A stretch of 64,000 bases of DNA from Gorsachius magnificus (GCA_034008185.1 CM067081.1:109501265-109565264), one strand, 5' to 3'. Counted from the stretch's first letter, positions 24,895 to 37,446 are shown. Notes: a model not told the origin generated them from the letters alone. Program-made: numbers and translations.

Positions 24895-26669
24895 CAGGTC
24901 ACAACAATATACTGAAAGTGTTGAATTAGCACAATGGATTTAAAGACTGTTTAATTCATCTTGATACTTGCATTTTAAAGGCTAAGTTTTTAAAAATAAG
25001 CAAAAATAAGTCTTTGTTTCTGTAATAGTTTTTTCCTTTCCATAGTCTTGAATCAGATAAAGTAATATTAAAGAAAATATTAATACTGCAGTAGACTGAA
25101 CACAGTACTATACGCATCTCTCTGCACATTCATTGCATGCTAACCCTGTATTGCTCCCTATATCAGAACAAATTACAAGAAAAACTCCTGAAAGTGATTT
25201 ATTGTCAGAGATACAGTTCATAAAATATTGCAGTATTTTTCCTTAAGTGTTGTTGGCAAATAATGTTTATCCATCCCAAATCATCATATTCAAAAAAATA
25301 GACTCCAGTCAGTGCAGTAAAGAAACAGTCTTAAAGATTTGCAGAAATAGCCTCATGCTCTAAATCGTACTTCCTGGCTCATCTCAACTGAAACAGAGCC
25401 CAGGAGCTTTCTTCGCACTCAAACAACATAGCTGCTTCATTGATCATCTTATTTTGCATTTCAGCACCAATATAATGTTTTAGTTTCCAAAACATCTTTA
25501 TTTCTGTAGCTGTTTCATAGTCACTTTTCTTTCCGCTAGAGACCAATCTGTAACTACATACAGGCCTATTGCACAGCCCACACTATTACTCATGACTGCA
25601 AATTCTGCATATCTCAGAAAGCAATGATGAGTACGACACATTCAAAAGTCCTTGGCAACCTTATTTTAGAGACAGGCTTGAGCTGTAGAGGCAACTTGAT
25701 ACATTTGAAGATCAGTGACAGACTCACACTGTCACCGAGATTATTTTTGGCTGCCTCTGTCCCCTGAATGCCATGAAAAGCTTCTTCTACGGGTCATTCC
25801 AAGACTGTCTATATTGCCTCAGGGTATACATTGCATTAGTAGTTTGTATGGTTACATCTGTTATGAAAACACTGTTGATGTTCTGTAATTTCACCACAGC
25901 TCCCAAAGGCATTTAGTACTATCTGGTGCTTCTGGATCCAACAATACTGATAATGCCTGTCTTTGGGAACTAGCAGCGATAGCTTTCTAGATGACTGTAT
26001 CGAGATTCATGCTCGCCTTGGGAAGCTCTGTTTCTAGAAACAGACATGTATGAATCTTGTTACTGTAGCAGCAAATGCAGGATAAGGACCAGCCTTTGGT
26101 AACCACTGGCTTTTCCTTTCTGCTAGGGTTGTTGTGAAGTGGAAATCAAGAGACCATTACTTGTAGTTAAAACCCATGAGTCTAAAGTTATGAATTGCAC
26201 AGTGACAGTGTGAAATTCAGAGCAAGTTAAGAAAAAAAAAAATGTTTAAAGAGCAATGCATCATAAATGAAAAAGAAAAAAAAAAATCTTTGAATTTTTA
26301 GTTTACTCAGCTCTGGAGTATCTCCTTCCTACCCAAACTAAACCTTTCTCTTGATGCAATTACAAACAGTTTAACAGCCTCCATTATATTTATTTCTAGT
26401 CTCATACTTTTTCTCTCTGGATGGATGCAATGCACTGTTGTCTCTTTCTTAGTCTCAACTGTTTAATGAGGAATATTTTCTGCTACTCCAGTGTACTGAA
26501 AAGAGTCACCTAATAAAACGTCCTAGTTTAATTATATGGTGACTTTTTTGAATTCAAAAACAGTGAAGAATGTTGCTATATTTGGTCTTCAAGGAAACAA
26601 ATTACATCAACTGATTAATTCAAGCAGATAAAAGTTTAGGGCATAAATCCTTTAACTTTGAAACAGCAT
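19211..26669. other. AT-rich unique DNA, no gene recognised
   Basis: No exon, RNA gene or recognisable repeat copy was seen in these 7.4 kb beyond a GT microsatellite near 19361-19376 and a long T tract. A patch at about 25350-26100 reads as several short open pieces on the minus strand in shifting frames. It has no motif I know and is not supported as a pseudogene. The near-absence of repeats would fit a slowly evolving regulatory desert but does not prove it. Confidence 0.5.
24857..24889. repeat. Poly-T tract (33)
   Basis: This is the longest homopolymer of the window, 33 uninterrupted T. No retrocopy is recognisable on either side, so it is not clearly a poly-A tail of a minus-strand insertion. 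Confidence 0.95.
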
Positions 26670-27579
26670 TAAGTAAGTGGTGTTCCCCAGGGCTCAGTTT
26701 TGGGGCCAGTTCTGTTTAATATCTTATCAATGATGTGGATGAGGGGATCGAGCGCACCCTCAGCAAGTTTGCAGATGACACCAAATTGGGCACCGCTGTT
26801 GATCTGCTCCAGGGGAGGAAGGCTCTGCAGAGGGACCTGGCCAGGCTGGATTGATGGGCTGAGGCCAGTTGTATGAGGTTCAACAAGGCCAAGTGCTGGG
26901 TCCCACACTGGGGTCACAACAACCCCATGCAGCGCTACAGGCTTGGGGAAGAGTGCCTGGAAAGCTGCCTGGCAGAAAAGGACCTGGGGGTACTGGTTGA
27001 CAGACGGATGAATATGAGCCAGCAGCATGCTCAAGTGGCCAAGAAAGCCAATGGCATCCCGGCTCGTATCAGAAATAGTGTGGCCAGCAGGACCAGGGAG
27101 GTGATTGCCCCTCTGTACTCAGCACTGGTGAGACTGGACCTTGAATACTGTGTTCAGTTTTGGGCCCCTCACTACAGGAAAGATGTTGCATTGCTGGAAC
27201 ATGTCCAGAGGAAAGCAATAAAGGAGTGGCTGAGGGGAGACCTTATCTCTCTCTACAGCTCTCTGAAAGGATGTTGTAGAGAGATGGGTGTCAGGCTCTT
27301 CTCCCGGGTAACAGGTGATAGGACAAGAGGAAATGGACTCAACTTGCACCAGAGAAGGTTTAGGTTGGACATTAGGAAAAATTTCTTCACAGAAAGGGTT
27401 GTCAGACATTGCAATAGGCTACCCACGGAAGTGGTTGAGTCACCAGCCCTGGAGGTATTTAAAAGATGGGTAGATGAGGTGCTTAGGGACATGATTCAGT
27501 GGTGAAATCGCAGGGTTAGGTTAACAGTTGACTTGATGATCTTAAAGGGCTTTTCCAACCTAAATGATTCTATGATTCT
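26670..27579 (+). mobile_element. CR1 LINE, 5'-truncated, internally deleted
   Basis: A second sense CR1 copy, from a subfamily different from the copy at 8026. It starts at the reverse transcriptase block GGTGTTCCCCAGGGCTCAGT and runs to the 3' end at ATGATTCTATGATTCTA (about 27563-27579). Relative to the 8026 copy, a segment is missing at about 27216-27226: the block coding for the [21 protein letters not shown] region is replaced by a direct jump to GAGTGGCTGAGGGGAGA, a loss of roughly 80-100 bases. Its 3' octamer array is down to two units. Confidence 0.95.
26690..27505 (+). pseudogene. CR1 ORF2 C-terminal fragment with nonsense codon and deletion
   Basis: FADD of the reverse transcriptase active site lies at 26768-26779. 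The same frame reaches an in-frame TGA at 26852-26854, where CR1 relatives usually have CGA (methyl-CpG decay). After it the frame continues open from 26873 ([14 protein letters not shown]) to the stop at 27503-27505, so the internal deletion preserved the frame. The product is a truncated reverse transcriptase remnant without function. The conserved C-terminal block ([18 protein letters not shown]) is clear. Confidence 0.92.
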
Positions 27580-28314
27580 AAAATTGTAGCGGGGTTTTTG
27601 CGGGGTAGTTAATCCATGTATTAAGTTCATGTCCTGTATTCCAACCAAGTGCAAATCTTATCGTTTTTAATAACATTAATTACATGTAATAACACTTAAT
27701 CCTAAAACATCCTGAATACAATTCAAGTTTTTATGGGTAGTAATAATATAAAAGCTAAGCTTTACACTGGTGTTTTATGGAACTGAACTCAGACTTATTT
27801 CAGGAGGCCTTTGTGGCATTCAGACCAGACAAACACTCCAATGCCCATAAGTAACCTGTGACCAACTTCTCACAACTGCTGTGTCGTGATTCTCAGAAGA
27901 TGTTGTAAAGCTCTGAAAAAAGGCAAAGGGTGCTATTACATGAAGAAAAACAATACTTCATTCCACAATATCCCCAAAACTTTACAGTTAACCTCAAGAT
28001 CGCATACTCCACGTCGGGGTCTTGGAAGAAGATACACACGTATAGGTATCTGTACATACATTTATCAACTTATAGCATATAAAAATTTAAAAAGTCACAG
28101 ATAGATTGAGCTACAGAAGTTCAAGAAAAGCTTTCTTATGTCTACGTTTTCTCTTAATATCTTCATCTTCCTCCCAGCTGTCAGATCCTAGATATGATTT
28201 CAAAGTTCTCGTCCCCTGCTAACAAAACTAATTTGTGCAAAGATATCTGATGATAATATATAAAGAAGACAGTCAGACTCTTCTTGAAGATGCACAGCAA
28301 TAAGCTGCTGATAT
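27580..28314. other. AT-rich unique DNA
   Basis: No gene or repeat copy is recognised between the CR1 copy and the older CR1 fragment that follows. Confidence 0.5.
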
Positions 28315-28500
28315 AAGTTCCAACAGGAAAATGCCAACTGGATACTAGGAAAAAGGATGTCAAATATAGGAACAGGTTGTTGAAGAAGTGGGAACATCTC
28401 CAAAGATGGATGTTGCATAACCTTACCTGGAGGAGGCCTTGGGCAACCTGGTATAGGCTGGCCCTACATTTAACAGAGGGTTCCCTCCAATCGAAATTAT
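28315..28500 (+). mobile_element. Old CR1 LINE 3' fragment
   Basis: AACTGGATACTAGGAAAAAG, then AGGAACAGGTTGTTGAAGAAGTGGGAACATCTCC in pieces, then CTTGGGCAACCTGGTATAGG and GAGGGTTCCCTCCAATC, follow the order of CR1 ORF2 end and 3' region (RLDIRK, HWN, APSL and the 3' untranslated block). Divergence is high, several small deletions are present and no octamer array is left. Confidence 0.7.
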
Positions 28501-30201
28501 TTTAGAAAGACCAAAGTTACCACATATCTTAATACTTTTAGTACATAGATGTTTCCCACATTCTCTCTTTGGAAAAAGGGGAACGTGGTTTCTCTGGCAC
28601 ATCAGGCAGCTACAGCAAACCCTACCACCAGTCTGTAGTATTGCCCACTATGTAATAGATGAGAAAGCTGAATAGCGTGTCAGCTGTGTGGAAGTATGCT
28701 GAGGAGATTATTGACATAGCAAAAAATAATTGACTGTTAAAGCAGGAGATCCTTTTCCTTGACAAACTGATAGTCTCACAGATGACTAGTGATTACAAGA
28801 ACACAGTAAGCTTCTTTAGGACGTTAGGCAACTGATTAGCAAAGGTGTTCAGGCAAGAAATACACCAACACAAGAAAAAGAGAAGTTCAGAAAGTTACTC
28901 AAATGTTGTCTACTATTTCTTCACTAAATCTGTGAAGAATCGCCATCTGTCCATGGAGACAGATGATCCAGATATGTTCAAAGAAGTCCTCCACAAGCAA
29001 TTTCTAGTGTGCTTTAGTTTCACTAGAAGGAAAAAATTAGGTGAGCAGTATCTGAGCACTAGTAGATACAAGCATATCCAGTGTCAGGTACAGCATGTGA
29101 ACAGGTCAGGCCCACTTCCCACTTTCAAATAAGGATCTCTGAAAGCAAAGCTTGCAGGATTTTATCCAACATGAACACGGGAAAAAAAGTCTCCGCTTAC
29201 ATTCATAGGTTGCTTTATCTTACATTCTTATGAGATGTGATTGCTCTGAATCTGACTAAACCATGCCAGCATGATGTACATTTACAACACGACAGTGCGA
29301 TGTACATTTATTAACTCATTATAACCCCAAAAAACCTTAAATAGGTTGCTCAACACTACAGAACTAGGGATAAAATGACTGAATGCTCTCTGGATAACAG
29401 GTGAAGTTCAGCCTCTCTAGTTCACCACTTATTTTTGACCATAAGAAAATATATTTCTAATGCAGACTAGTGGAGTCTTAACAAGCTTCTTTTTTAAAAG
29501 ATGTGTGAAATGGCGAGTTTATAGTGAACTGTAAAACTACCATTAACTCAAAAAAAACCAACCAAACAAAACCCTTGAGGATGGAGAAAAAAAAAAAAAA
29601 AAAAGTTGAAATACTGGATGCATTAAGTAACAGTGATACCACCTCTTCTATAATATAACAAAAGAATGAGTTGGAGAAGGAAAATGAATGACACAGGAAG
29701 ATGGCAAAGACACCAAAGATCCAGCAAATGGACTGACAAATGAAATATTGACCTTTGTGCCATTGAATTCTTGGGTTACTAAACTTACTGTCTTAGAAAG
29801 TATAACTGATAATCAGACAACTCAAGCAGAGGAGTAGGAGATTAACATACATCACTCAAATGGATTTGGTTTTGTTCCTACTGGTCTAACTCTTTGGAAA
29901 AATTCTCAGTTCTGCACTTGAAATTCCAGCAAAGTAACTGCATACGCATAAAAGAATAAGGGGAAGGAACAACTTATTTTCTAATTCTGATATCTCCAGT
30001 TAAGTCTGTACAGAAATCCTTCAGTGTTTTAACTATACAAGGTTTGGCTGCATAGTTCAAGACACATTTCTACCTTCAAAAAGCAGGGATTCTCTTTCAA
30101 CCGCTAATGTGAGTGCATACGTTATAATGAAAATAAATTAAATTAAAGCAAAAAGTTCTTAAAAGCCCCTAAAAATTAGGAACTCCAGCTCCATTACAAT
30201 C

Positions 30202-30207
30202 TTTATT
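30202..30207 (-). promoter_or_regulatory. Possible polyadenylation signal next to a minus-strand open frame
   Basis: A minus-strand AATAAA (30207 down to 30202) directly follows the TGA stop (30210-30208) of a 102-codon open frame that begins at 30516. A stop codon abutting a polyadenylation signal is an arrangement found in compact 3' ends and in retrocopies. The frame has no domain I recognise and no convincing splice acceptor, and AATAAA is frequent by chance in such AT-rich DNA. Confidence 0.15.
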
Positions 30208-30530
30208 TCAGGAAGGCTTACAGCAACATATTAAAATATTAACAAGACTACTGTTGTTGAAATTTTTTTCTGGCTCTTCACTGTGCTGAATTAGACTAGG
30301 CTTCATCTCCTGTTCAGTCTTTGAACATTGCTTCTTGCACACTGAGTAAGCAAGACTCAAAGATTTCCTTTGCCTATTCTTGCTTTGCAAGAAACACGGT
30401 GCCATTCCGGTGCAGTGTAACTCTTGAAATGCTAAATGAGTATCTGACTCTGAGCCAACCTCTGTCCTTAGCAACAGTTTATGACTACGTTTTATTATTT
30501 TAATGAGAGATGGCAATAGCAGGAATGTTC

Positions 30531-30553
30531 AGCTGTGTTGTAATAACACAGCT
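30531..30553. repeat. Perfect 9-base hairpin with 5-base loop
   Basis: AGCTGTGTT (30531-30539), loop GTAAT, AACACAGCT (30545-30553). The stem is perfect. It is too short for a microRNA precursor. The flanks are AT-rich, with TAAT and ATTCAAAT-like motifs, so it may belong to a conserved non-coding element, but I cannot show that. Confidence 0.6.
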
Positions 30554-31840
30554 ACATTGCTCATTCAAATGAAACTGTATTAGATACAAAGTGTTCATTA
30601 AAATAGCATTTGTGTCAGACTTAACCTTAAAACCAGAGTAATTCAAAGCTAAAGCTGATTTTTAACTCTTCACTTGTGCCTGCACACTGCAACTATCTCA
30701 ACCCACTGGTAAGCAGACTGAGCATATGATTTGCAAGAACTAGACAGTTTGGTCAGCAAAGACTTAAACTTGATTTCTTTCCATTAGTATCTTAAACCTC
30801 ACAAAATAAATGTTATTTTCTATTATTTTTTAAGTTTTCTTTCTATCACATCTTGATCAGAGCCATGAGTGCAGAAAAAAATCCAGTAATTCCATATAAC
30901 AGATGGATTTTTCCAGAGCCATGCATAAGACAGATGCCCTTTAACAACAGAAGATGGAACATGTTTTATGAAAGGTGATTTTTTTTTTTTTTTTTAGTTT
31001 TGTAACAACAAAACAGATGCACAGAGGAAAAATGGCACACAAAGGATCTCACACACAAATAAGACTCAGCAAAACTCAGACTTGCCAACTCATCTTACAG
31101 ATGGGGAGAGAAGGGGTGGTTCTCCTCCTTTTATCTCTTCAAATGAGTATGTCTCAGTTTCATTCAAATCAGCCCCATGAATGCCTTTCCCCACTTATTT
31201 CTTTGAAACCAAGGGCTAAAACTATCTTGATTGGCTGAACCAGAGTTTGGCAAGAGTAACACCTATAGTAGTTCTGCCATGATGCCCATCACAGTAGTGC
31301 TTGTTCAACTGCCAGTAATACACTGAGCAACATGATATAAACCTGTCCTATTCTTCACTATTCAAAGACAGCAGTGTATACCAGAGTATTTGGGAAGGAG
31401 GGCAGGGGATCCTTGGAATATTTTTTTTTTTTTCTTTAAAAACTTATTTATTTATATTTATGGTACACAAAGCACAGTTAAATGAACACTCTTTATACCT
31501 GAAGCCAAAGTGGGGAGGGGAAGTTTGTGATCCTTAGGGGTTCACAGAGATGTTGTATAACTTTGGGCCAACCCTCTAGAAAGTTCTTGCTCCACCTGTA
31601 TTGATCCATCATATACAAAGTGTGTGTGCTTGCATATGTATTTGACTGACTAATTAAAACTGAGTCACTTCCAATTCTCGTTTTTCCTTTGCGGTATTAG
31701 CTGGATGGAAGGTGTCCCTTGGGATCCCTAGGATTATAGAACAGATTTCTAGAAGTTTCTGCTGAATACATTCAGAATGTATTAACAATATATATATTGA
31801 CTTCACATTTCAGTCAGCATCAAAATTTATTGACCCTTGA

Positions 31841-31881
31841 GGTAAATATTAATCTCAGCCTTGACTCAATCAATATTTACC
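31841..31881. repeat. 10-base perfect inverted repeat
   Basis: GGTAAATATT (31841-31850) and AATATTTACC (31872-31881) are exact reverse complements around a 21-base spacer. It may form a small cruciform or be a pair of binding sites. Confidence 0.6.
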
Positions 31882-34417
31882 ACTTGGTTCAATACATCTT
31901 GATGATCATCTCAAGATAATTCAATATATATTTGATACACAGGAAAGTTTATTATGCTGTTACATGGGCTTTATGTACTGTTCTTTCTATTTTATTTTAG
32001 GAGATAAAGTTTCTAAGTGGTATTTTGATAAATAATTTTACCTAGTTTAGCTCATATTCTTTATCACAAATAAAATAAATATGCATAACGAGTTCATAGA
32101 CCTGTATGGCAAGCTTGGATAATGCAGAACTCAGCACCAGTAGGTTTTGCTTAATAATGCATTGAACAAAATACCAAGGACAAAGTACACAACTGCCAAA
32201 AAAAAGGAGGGTATTTTTAAAGATTAAAACTTCTCGTATTCCCAAACAAATTTGAAACTGAGGAATTGTTGTATTAATGTTCCAGATATCTAATAATTAA
32301 AAAAAAAAAAAAAAGAAGGAAGAGAGTGTCCTATAGTTACAAAAACCTGTACAACATATTCCCAGGGAAAAAGAAGATAGGTGGAAAAATGCAAGCCAAT
32401 AGTTTTTCAACCCTTCTCAGATAACGGTTCAGAAAAACCTCTGTTCACCACCTCCACACTGCAGCCATTAAAAACAAAACCCCTATTACTGGATCTGTAC
32501 ACATTATCGGGCTTTGAAAAGCACCTGAGGTCTGCTATGGACTGAAGAACCTTATGTCTACTGAAGCTGCATTCTCATCTCTCCTGTGGGTTTAACTGGT
32601 GAAGTCAGGAAAACAAACTTAGATTTGGTTATAACAGGCTATCCCAAATTCAGTACTTGTTCACTTTAGGGGCTAAATGCTGATAACAGATGCCAGACCT
32701 AAGCAGGTATCCCACTGCAGGAAGCTGTAGGAACACTCTCCCTGCCCAAAGCGTTCCTGTTACCTGTATAAACAGGGTACACAAAGTATGAATGAAAAAC
32801 TAATTTACAGAGGCCATGAGAAAGGCTGATGAGACAACTTGGCAGAAAGACAGTCACCCCACGCTGACCGCATCCTCCACGCACCCGGTGGGAACCCCGA
32901 CACCTTACAGGGCTTTCCACACCACATTCTCTTGCAAGTTCCCACCCGGTTGGAAGTAAAATGAGGGCACAACATAAATAAATAACTTAACAGGGACATA
33001 GATCAGATTTGTCCCATGGACCAAGACTGCTCAAAGTGCTATGCCATTTATTCTGTTAGAGAACTTGCTTTCTGGAGAAAAGAACCACAGGAAAAAAAAC
33101 AAAAACAAATTTTAGATTTCCCAGGTGTGTTGCTGAAAGCTAGACTTCAGATAGATTTTGGTTTAGGAAAAAAAAATAGAATTTACACATTCATCCCTAC
33201 ATATGCCCCACTGAAGTTATTGCATGTTGAAAACCCTTTCTGAAAAATTGTGTTTCTGTACTCAAATTGAGATACACATGTAATGTTTCTCATGGAACAT
33301 AATTGCAGGACAATAATGATACTTTTTACCAATAAAAAAAACCCCAACTCAGATTTTTTTCCAAGAATGCAAAAATCAATCTGAGTTTTGCCATCTGCAT
33401 TATTTCCTTGGCATCAAGAAGTAATTTGAAAGACAAAGTCATGAAGCACCTACCTGGATACCCTTAGGGCTGTGTACAAAACAAAGGCTTCTAAGAAGAA
33501 AGAGAAATTATAACATCTATCTGACTATCTTCAAACACAGCACGCTCTCTTCTATCAGTGGACAGAGATAAAATTAATTCTTTTCAGACTATGGTATTTG
33601 GAGATTTTGTAGCTCTGACTACTCAGCTAATGTATACATTAACCATACATAACCAAACAAGCTGTTTACTGTCTATTGAAATCCACAGGAGTAGCAGAAT
33701 CCATCAAGAAGATGAGCACATAGAGCACTCCAGAAGCCTAGATAAAAGAAAATATGGGCAAAATATGCCTATATTAGATACAAATATAGGTACCTGAAAT
33801 TGAAGATGCACACAAATTTACTGTTTACTACTCCATACCATTAGATGGTGGATGACTAGTAGTTCTTGGCCCCTAACTATGGACTCCCAGAAGTCAGCAC
33901 CTGCAAGAACTAAGAGAGCAAGCCTATATTCAACAAATTTAAAATTGCTAAAGGAAATCTCTTTCTTCACAGGGAAGTTTTTGATTTATGGATCCCCTGG
34001 AAGATTAAGTGCTACTGATGAAGGTTCTATCTCTTTGGTAAACAAGCCCGAAAATGGGATCAAAGCTGCAAACTGACATACAAGAAGAAATTTAAGCTAG
34101 AACTAGATAAAGCGCCTATTCGCAAGAAGCAGATACTCTGAAATGCAGTTGTGACTGTGGTAAACTTTAGGGATAACAATTTTCTGGTCTGTTTCCTTTC
34201 TCTCCCCTCTTAACTCAACTTCACCACCTCACTTCTGTGGTTGTTAACAACAGTAGAAAACACCTGAAACCACTGCATGAGTACAGCACTGAAATGGCTA
34301 TGGATCCCAATGCGGCAGCAGCAAAGTGTAGGCTGGAACAAATGAAATATAGAGTTAAATAAGGACAATATAAAAAAAAAAATATTTCTTGCATGGGAAA
34401 CCAGAAGAATATACCTT

Positions 34418-34448
34418 GGGAGGAAGGGGGGGGTGGGGTGGGGGAGGG
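34418..34448 (+). other. Compact G-quadruplex candidate
   Basis: Five G runs (3, 8, 4, 5 and 3 bases) lie within 31 bases, separated by loops of 1-5 bases: 34418-34420, 34426-34433, 34435-34438, 34440-34444, 34446-34448. This fits the strict quadruplex pattern and is isolated in AT-rich surroundings. Confidence 0.75.
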
Positions 34449-36535
34449 AAAAGCAAGCTGATAAGACAAATGATGTAACAATTATGTAATTATGTGCATG
34501 AAACTTAGTCTTTCTGTTTAAGTGAAGTGGATCTCCCAAGTGCTTCTGTGAATAGCCGGTGCCACAGACATTTATATACATGATGCTGATAAGTCAACAT
34601 GATCAGTCAAACCTAAGGAGGAACTCTCAAAGCTGAATGGAAGGTTCACCCAAAGAGTTTTTTTCCCCTGAGTAAACATGAGTCAAGGACAAAGACTTTA
34701 CAAGATACCCAAAAAAAAGGGATGTTAATAAAAATAATTTAAGAAACTTTTCTTTAAAGTAGGCATCAGCAATGTGGTGAAAATAATTAGGAAAAAAAGA
34801 ACTGTATTATGGCTACTGTAATTTAAAATACGGGAAACAAAGACAACCTGGATAAATGTTCTTAGCTATTTAAAAACCAAGAAATTACTATTTCAGGTAT
34901 CTTCTATATAAAACCTTGACAAATAATACAAATTGTTTTGAAAGCTGTTTCCTATAGGAATCATCTCTGTATCGAACAGAGACCAGGCTAAAGAGAGCAT
35001 AAGAAACAATCATTAAGGCCATTCATATTAGAGCTGGGTAAGAAACATTATTTTTTTTCCCATTTTTGTAGCAACTGTAATATTTATATTCATACACATT
35101 TGAAAAAAGAAATCAACAACGCTGTACTTGGGTTTAACCTGTGCTATAAATTTGTATTATATACATTAAAATGTACAGGAGTGCAGGGAGATACCATTTA
35201 CCAATCTTCAGCTCTACCTTACTAAAATAATGCCACTGCTTTGAAACAGATGCTATACAAAAAAAAATTACAACAATTTCATATGCTGCATTTGTTCCAA
35301 TTCTTTTTTTCCCCCTCAAATTTTGAGGTATGCGATTCAAATCTTAGCAGTGAGCAACATGTCAGGCCCATGACAATTCAAATTTCATTTTAAAATTATA
35401 TTTTAAAGCAAAAAAAAAAAAAAAAATCACTAAAGCAGTACAAAAAAATCCTATGTTCACTGGAAATTTAAAAACTATATGGAAATAAGCAAGAACAAAA
35501 TACCAATTTAAGCAAATATTAAACTACAATTTCATAAGTTACAGCTTTCCAGAGTGAACTAAAAAAACATAGCAGCTAAAAAGCATTCAAAATCTGGAAG
35601 ATGAAGCAAGAAGTTTGTTTTGGTTTTTTTTTAAATGCATTTTATAAAAAGGAAGTCTGACCATCCTCTCATATCCCAGGCCTGAAAAATATAATACTTA
35701 CCAGAAAAGGAGAAAATCACAAATTTTTTATAACTTCAGCGTGGTTCCCCAACACAAGAACACTGTGTACTTGCAGTTATTACCCTATGTGAGTGATGAA
35801 GCATGTACCTGCAGAGGGGTGGGGAATGGACACACGGAATTTCTACAGGACAAATGTAGACACTCATTCAAGAAAACACAGTGTGAAACAGCAGTAGCAT
35901 TCATGACCTACACGTGCTGCAGGTTCAACAGCCCTATTCCAAAAGAAACTTCTCCCCAGCAAGTCCCTCACTATAGTGCAGAATCTAGGCCAATAGGAAA
36001 CTCAACATTTCACCTACTCTGTTAGTTCAGCCCTGCAGATAAGCTTAAATCTCCCTCTTTGTGAAGGTGATGGAGGGTCATTTTACAAAAAGGAAAAAAA
36101 ATCCTATCCATGTCTTGAAAACTTAGCTCAAGAGAAGCCTGAGATATACTCAGAGAAGGAGATACTATAGAGAATGTAGAACAATAGGAGCTGGTGAAAA
36201 CAATAAATAAATATTTAATACACCTACTTTTTGGGGGGGGCAACTCCTGTAAGAGAAATGATCTCAGAGTGGATGTTGCTGACTGAATACCACCATCAAC
36301 CCTGGAGCAACGTCTTTTACTGCTAGTATCCTTGAACCAAATCAGTATTTGTTTGATAAATAGTGTATATTTATATAATTTTGGAAAGACAGGCCTAACA
36401 GCTATGCTGGGATTGCTAGCTCTATAATCCATACTTGTTGCCATTCATAGGGGAGATACCCATTATCTTGGCTGAGGGCAGAAATTAACTCTGCTTCTGA
36501 TTACAATGTGTTTCTTTTATTATTTATTTCTTTAG

Positions 36536-37446
36536 ATCATAAAATGGTTTGTATTGGAAAGGGACTTTAAAGGTCATCTAGTCCAACCCTCTGCAGTGAG
36601 CAGGGACATCTTCAACCAGATCAGGTTTCTCACAGCCCTGTCCAACCTGACCTTGAATGTTTCCAGGGATTGGGCATCTAGGGATGGGCTACCTGTTCCA
36701 GGGTTTCACCACCCTCATTGTAAAAAATTTCTTCCTTATATCTAGTCTGCATCTACCCTCTCTTAGTTTAAAACTGTTATCCCTTGTCCTATTGCAACAG
36801 GCCCTAAAAGTCTGTCCCCATCTTTCTTATAATCCTCCTTTAAGTACTGAAAGCCTGCAATAAGGTCTCCTCAGAGCCTTCTTTTCTCCAGGCTAAGCAA
36901 CCCCTAATCTCTCAGCCTGTCCTTGTAGGTGCTCCGTTCCTCTGATCACTTTTGTGTCCGTCCTCTGGAGCTGCTCCTACAATCCTATGTCTTTCCTGTG
37001 CTGAGTGCTCCAGAGCTGGATGTAGTACTCCTGGTGGGGTCCCACAAGAGTGGAGTAGAGGGCAAGAATGACCCCTCCTGACGTGCTGGCCACGCTTCTT
37101 TTGATGCGGCCCAGGATACAGTTGACCTTCTGGGTTGTGAGTACACATTGCCTCTCATGTCCATTGCCTCTCATGTCCAGTTTTTCACACACCAGTCCCC
37201 CCAAGCCCTTCTCTGCAGGGCCGCTTTCAATCCCTTCATCCCCCAGCCCGTGTGGATACAGGGGACTGCCCCAACCCATGTTCAGGACCTTACACTTGTC
37301 CTTGTTGGACCTCATAATGTTCACAAGTGCTCATTTCTTATTCTTGTCAGGTTCCTCAGGATGGCATCCCACCCCTCAGTCATGTGAACTGCACCACTCA
37401 GCTCAGTGTCATCCGCAAATTTGCTGAGGGTGCATTTGATCCCACT
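36536..37446 (-). mobile_element. CR1 LINE, antisense, 5'-truncated
   Basis: The plus strand reads the reverse complement of a CR1 3' half. The 3' end lies at about 36536 (GGGACTTTAAAGGTCATCTA, then GTCCAACCCTCTGCAG). ORF2 runs in reverse up to the block AAATTTGCTGAGGGTGCATT (about 37416-37435), which encodes the segment just before and at FADD. The 3' octamers are nearly lost. Coding capacity is broken, with scattered stops and a 16-base internal tandem duplication at 37146-37177. It is older than the 8026 copy. Confidence 0.95.
36977..37324 (-). pseudogene. CR1 ORF2 remnant
   Basis: The minus-strand frame encodes a decayed version of the CR1 C-terminal region that starts at MNIMRSNKDKCKVLNMG (intact copies have [14 protein letters not shown] here). 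A 16-base tandem duplication (37146-37161 and 37162-37177) inserts extra residues just after LDMR in the region corresponding to LDMSRQCAL of the 8026 copy. The frame ends early at 36977. Non-functional. Confidence 0.85.

Larger units (their letters stand above)
28501..36535. other. AT-rich unique DNA, no gene recognised
   Basis: No recognised gene. A possible MIR-like relic at about 31000-31060 (ACAGATGCACAGAGGAAAAA followed by a GGATCTCACACA block) is too diverged to call firmly. Homopolymers include A18 at 29587-29604, T17 at 30979-30995, A16 at 32299-32314 and A17 at 35410-35426. The 140-codon minus-strand frame at 36022-36444 has no recognisable features. Confidence 0.5.

Noticed and set aside
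25350..26100. Minus-strand open pieces suggesting a processed pseudogene.
   Set aside because: No recognisable family, no poly-A tail or target-site duplication, and lengths of 40-60 codons are expected by chance.
31000..31060. Third MIR-like fragment.
   Set aside because: Only ACAGATGCACAGAGG and a GATCTCACACA block fit; too little to support a call.
36022..36444. 140-codon minus-strand open frame.
   Set aside because: It has no domain, acceptor or codon pattern that I can recognise; one such frame is expected in a window of this size.
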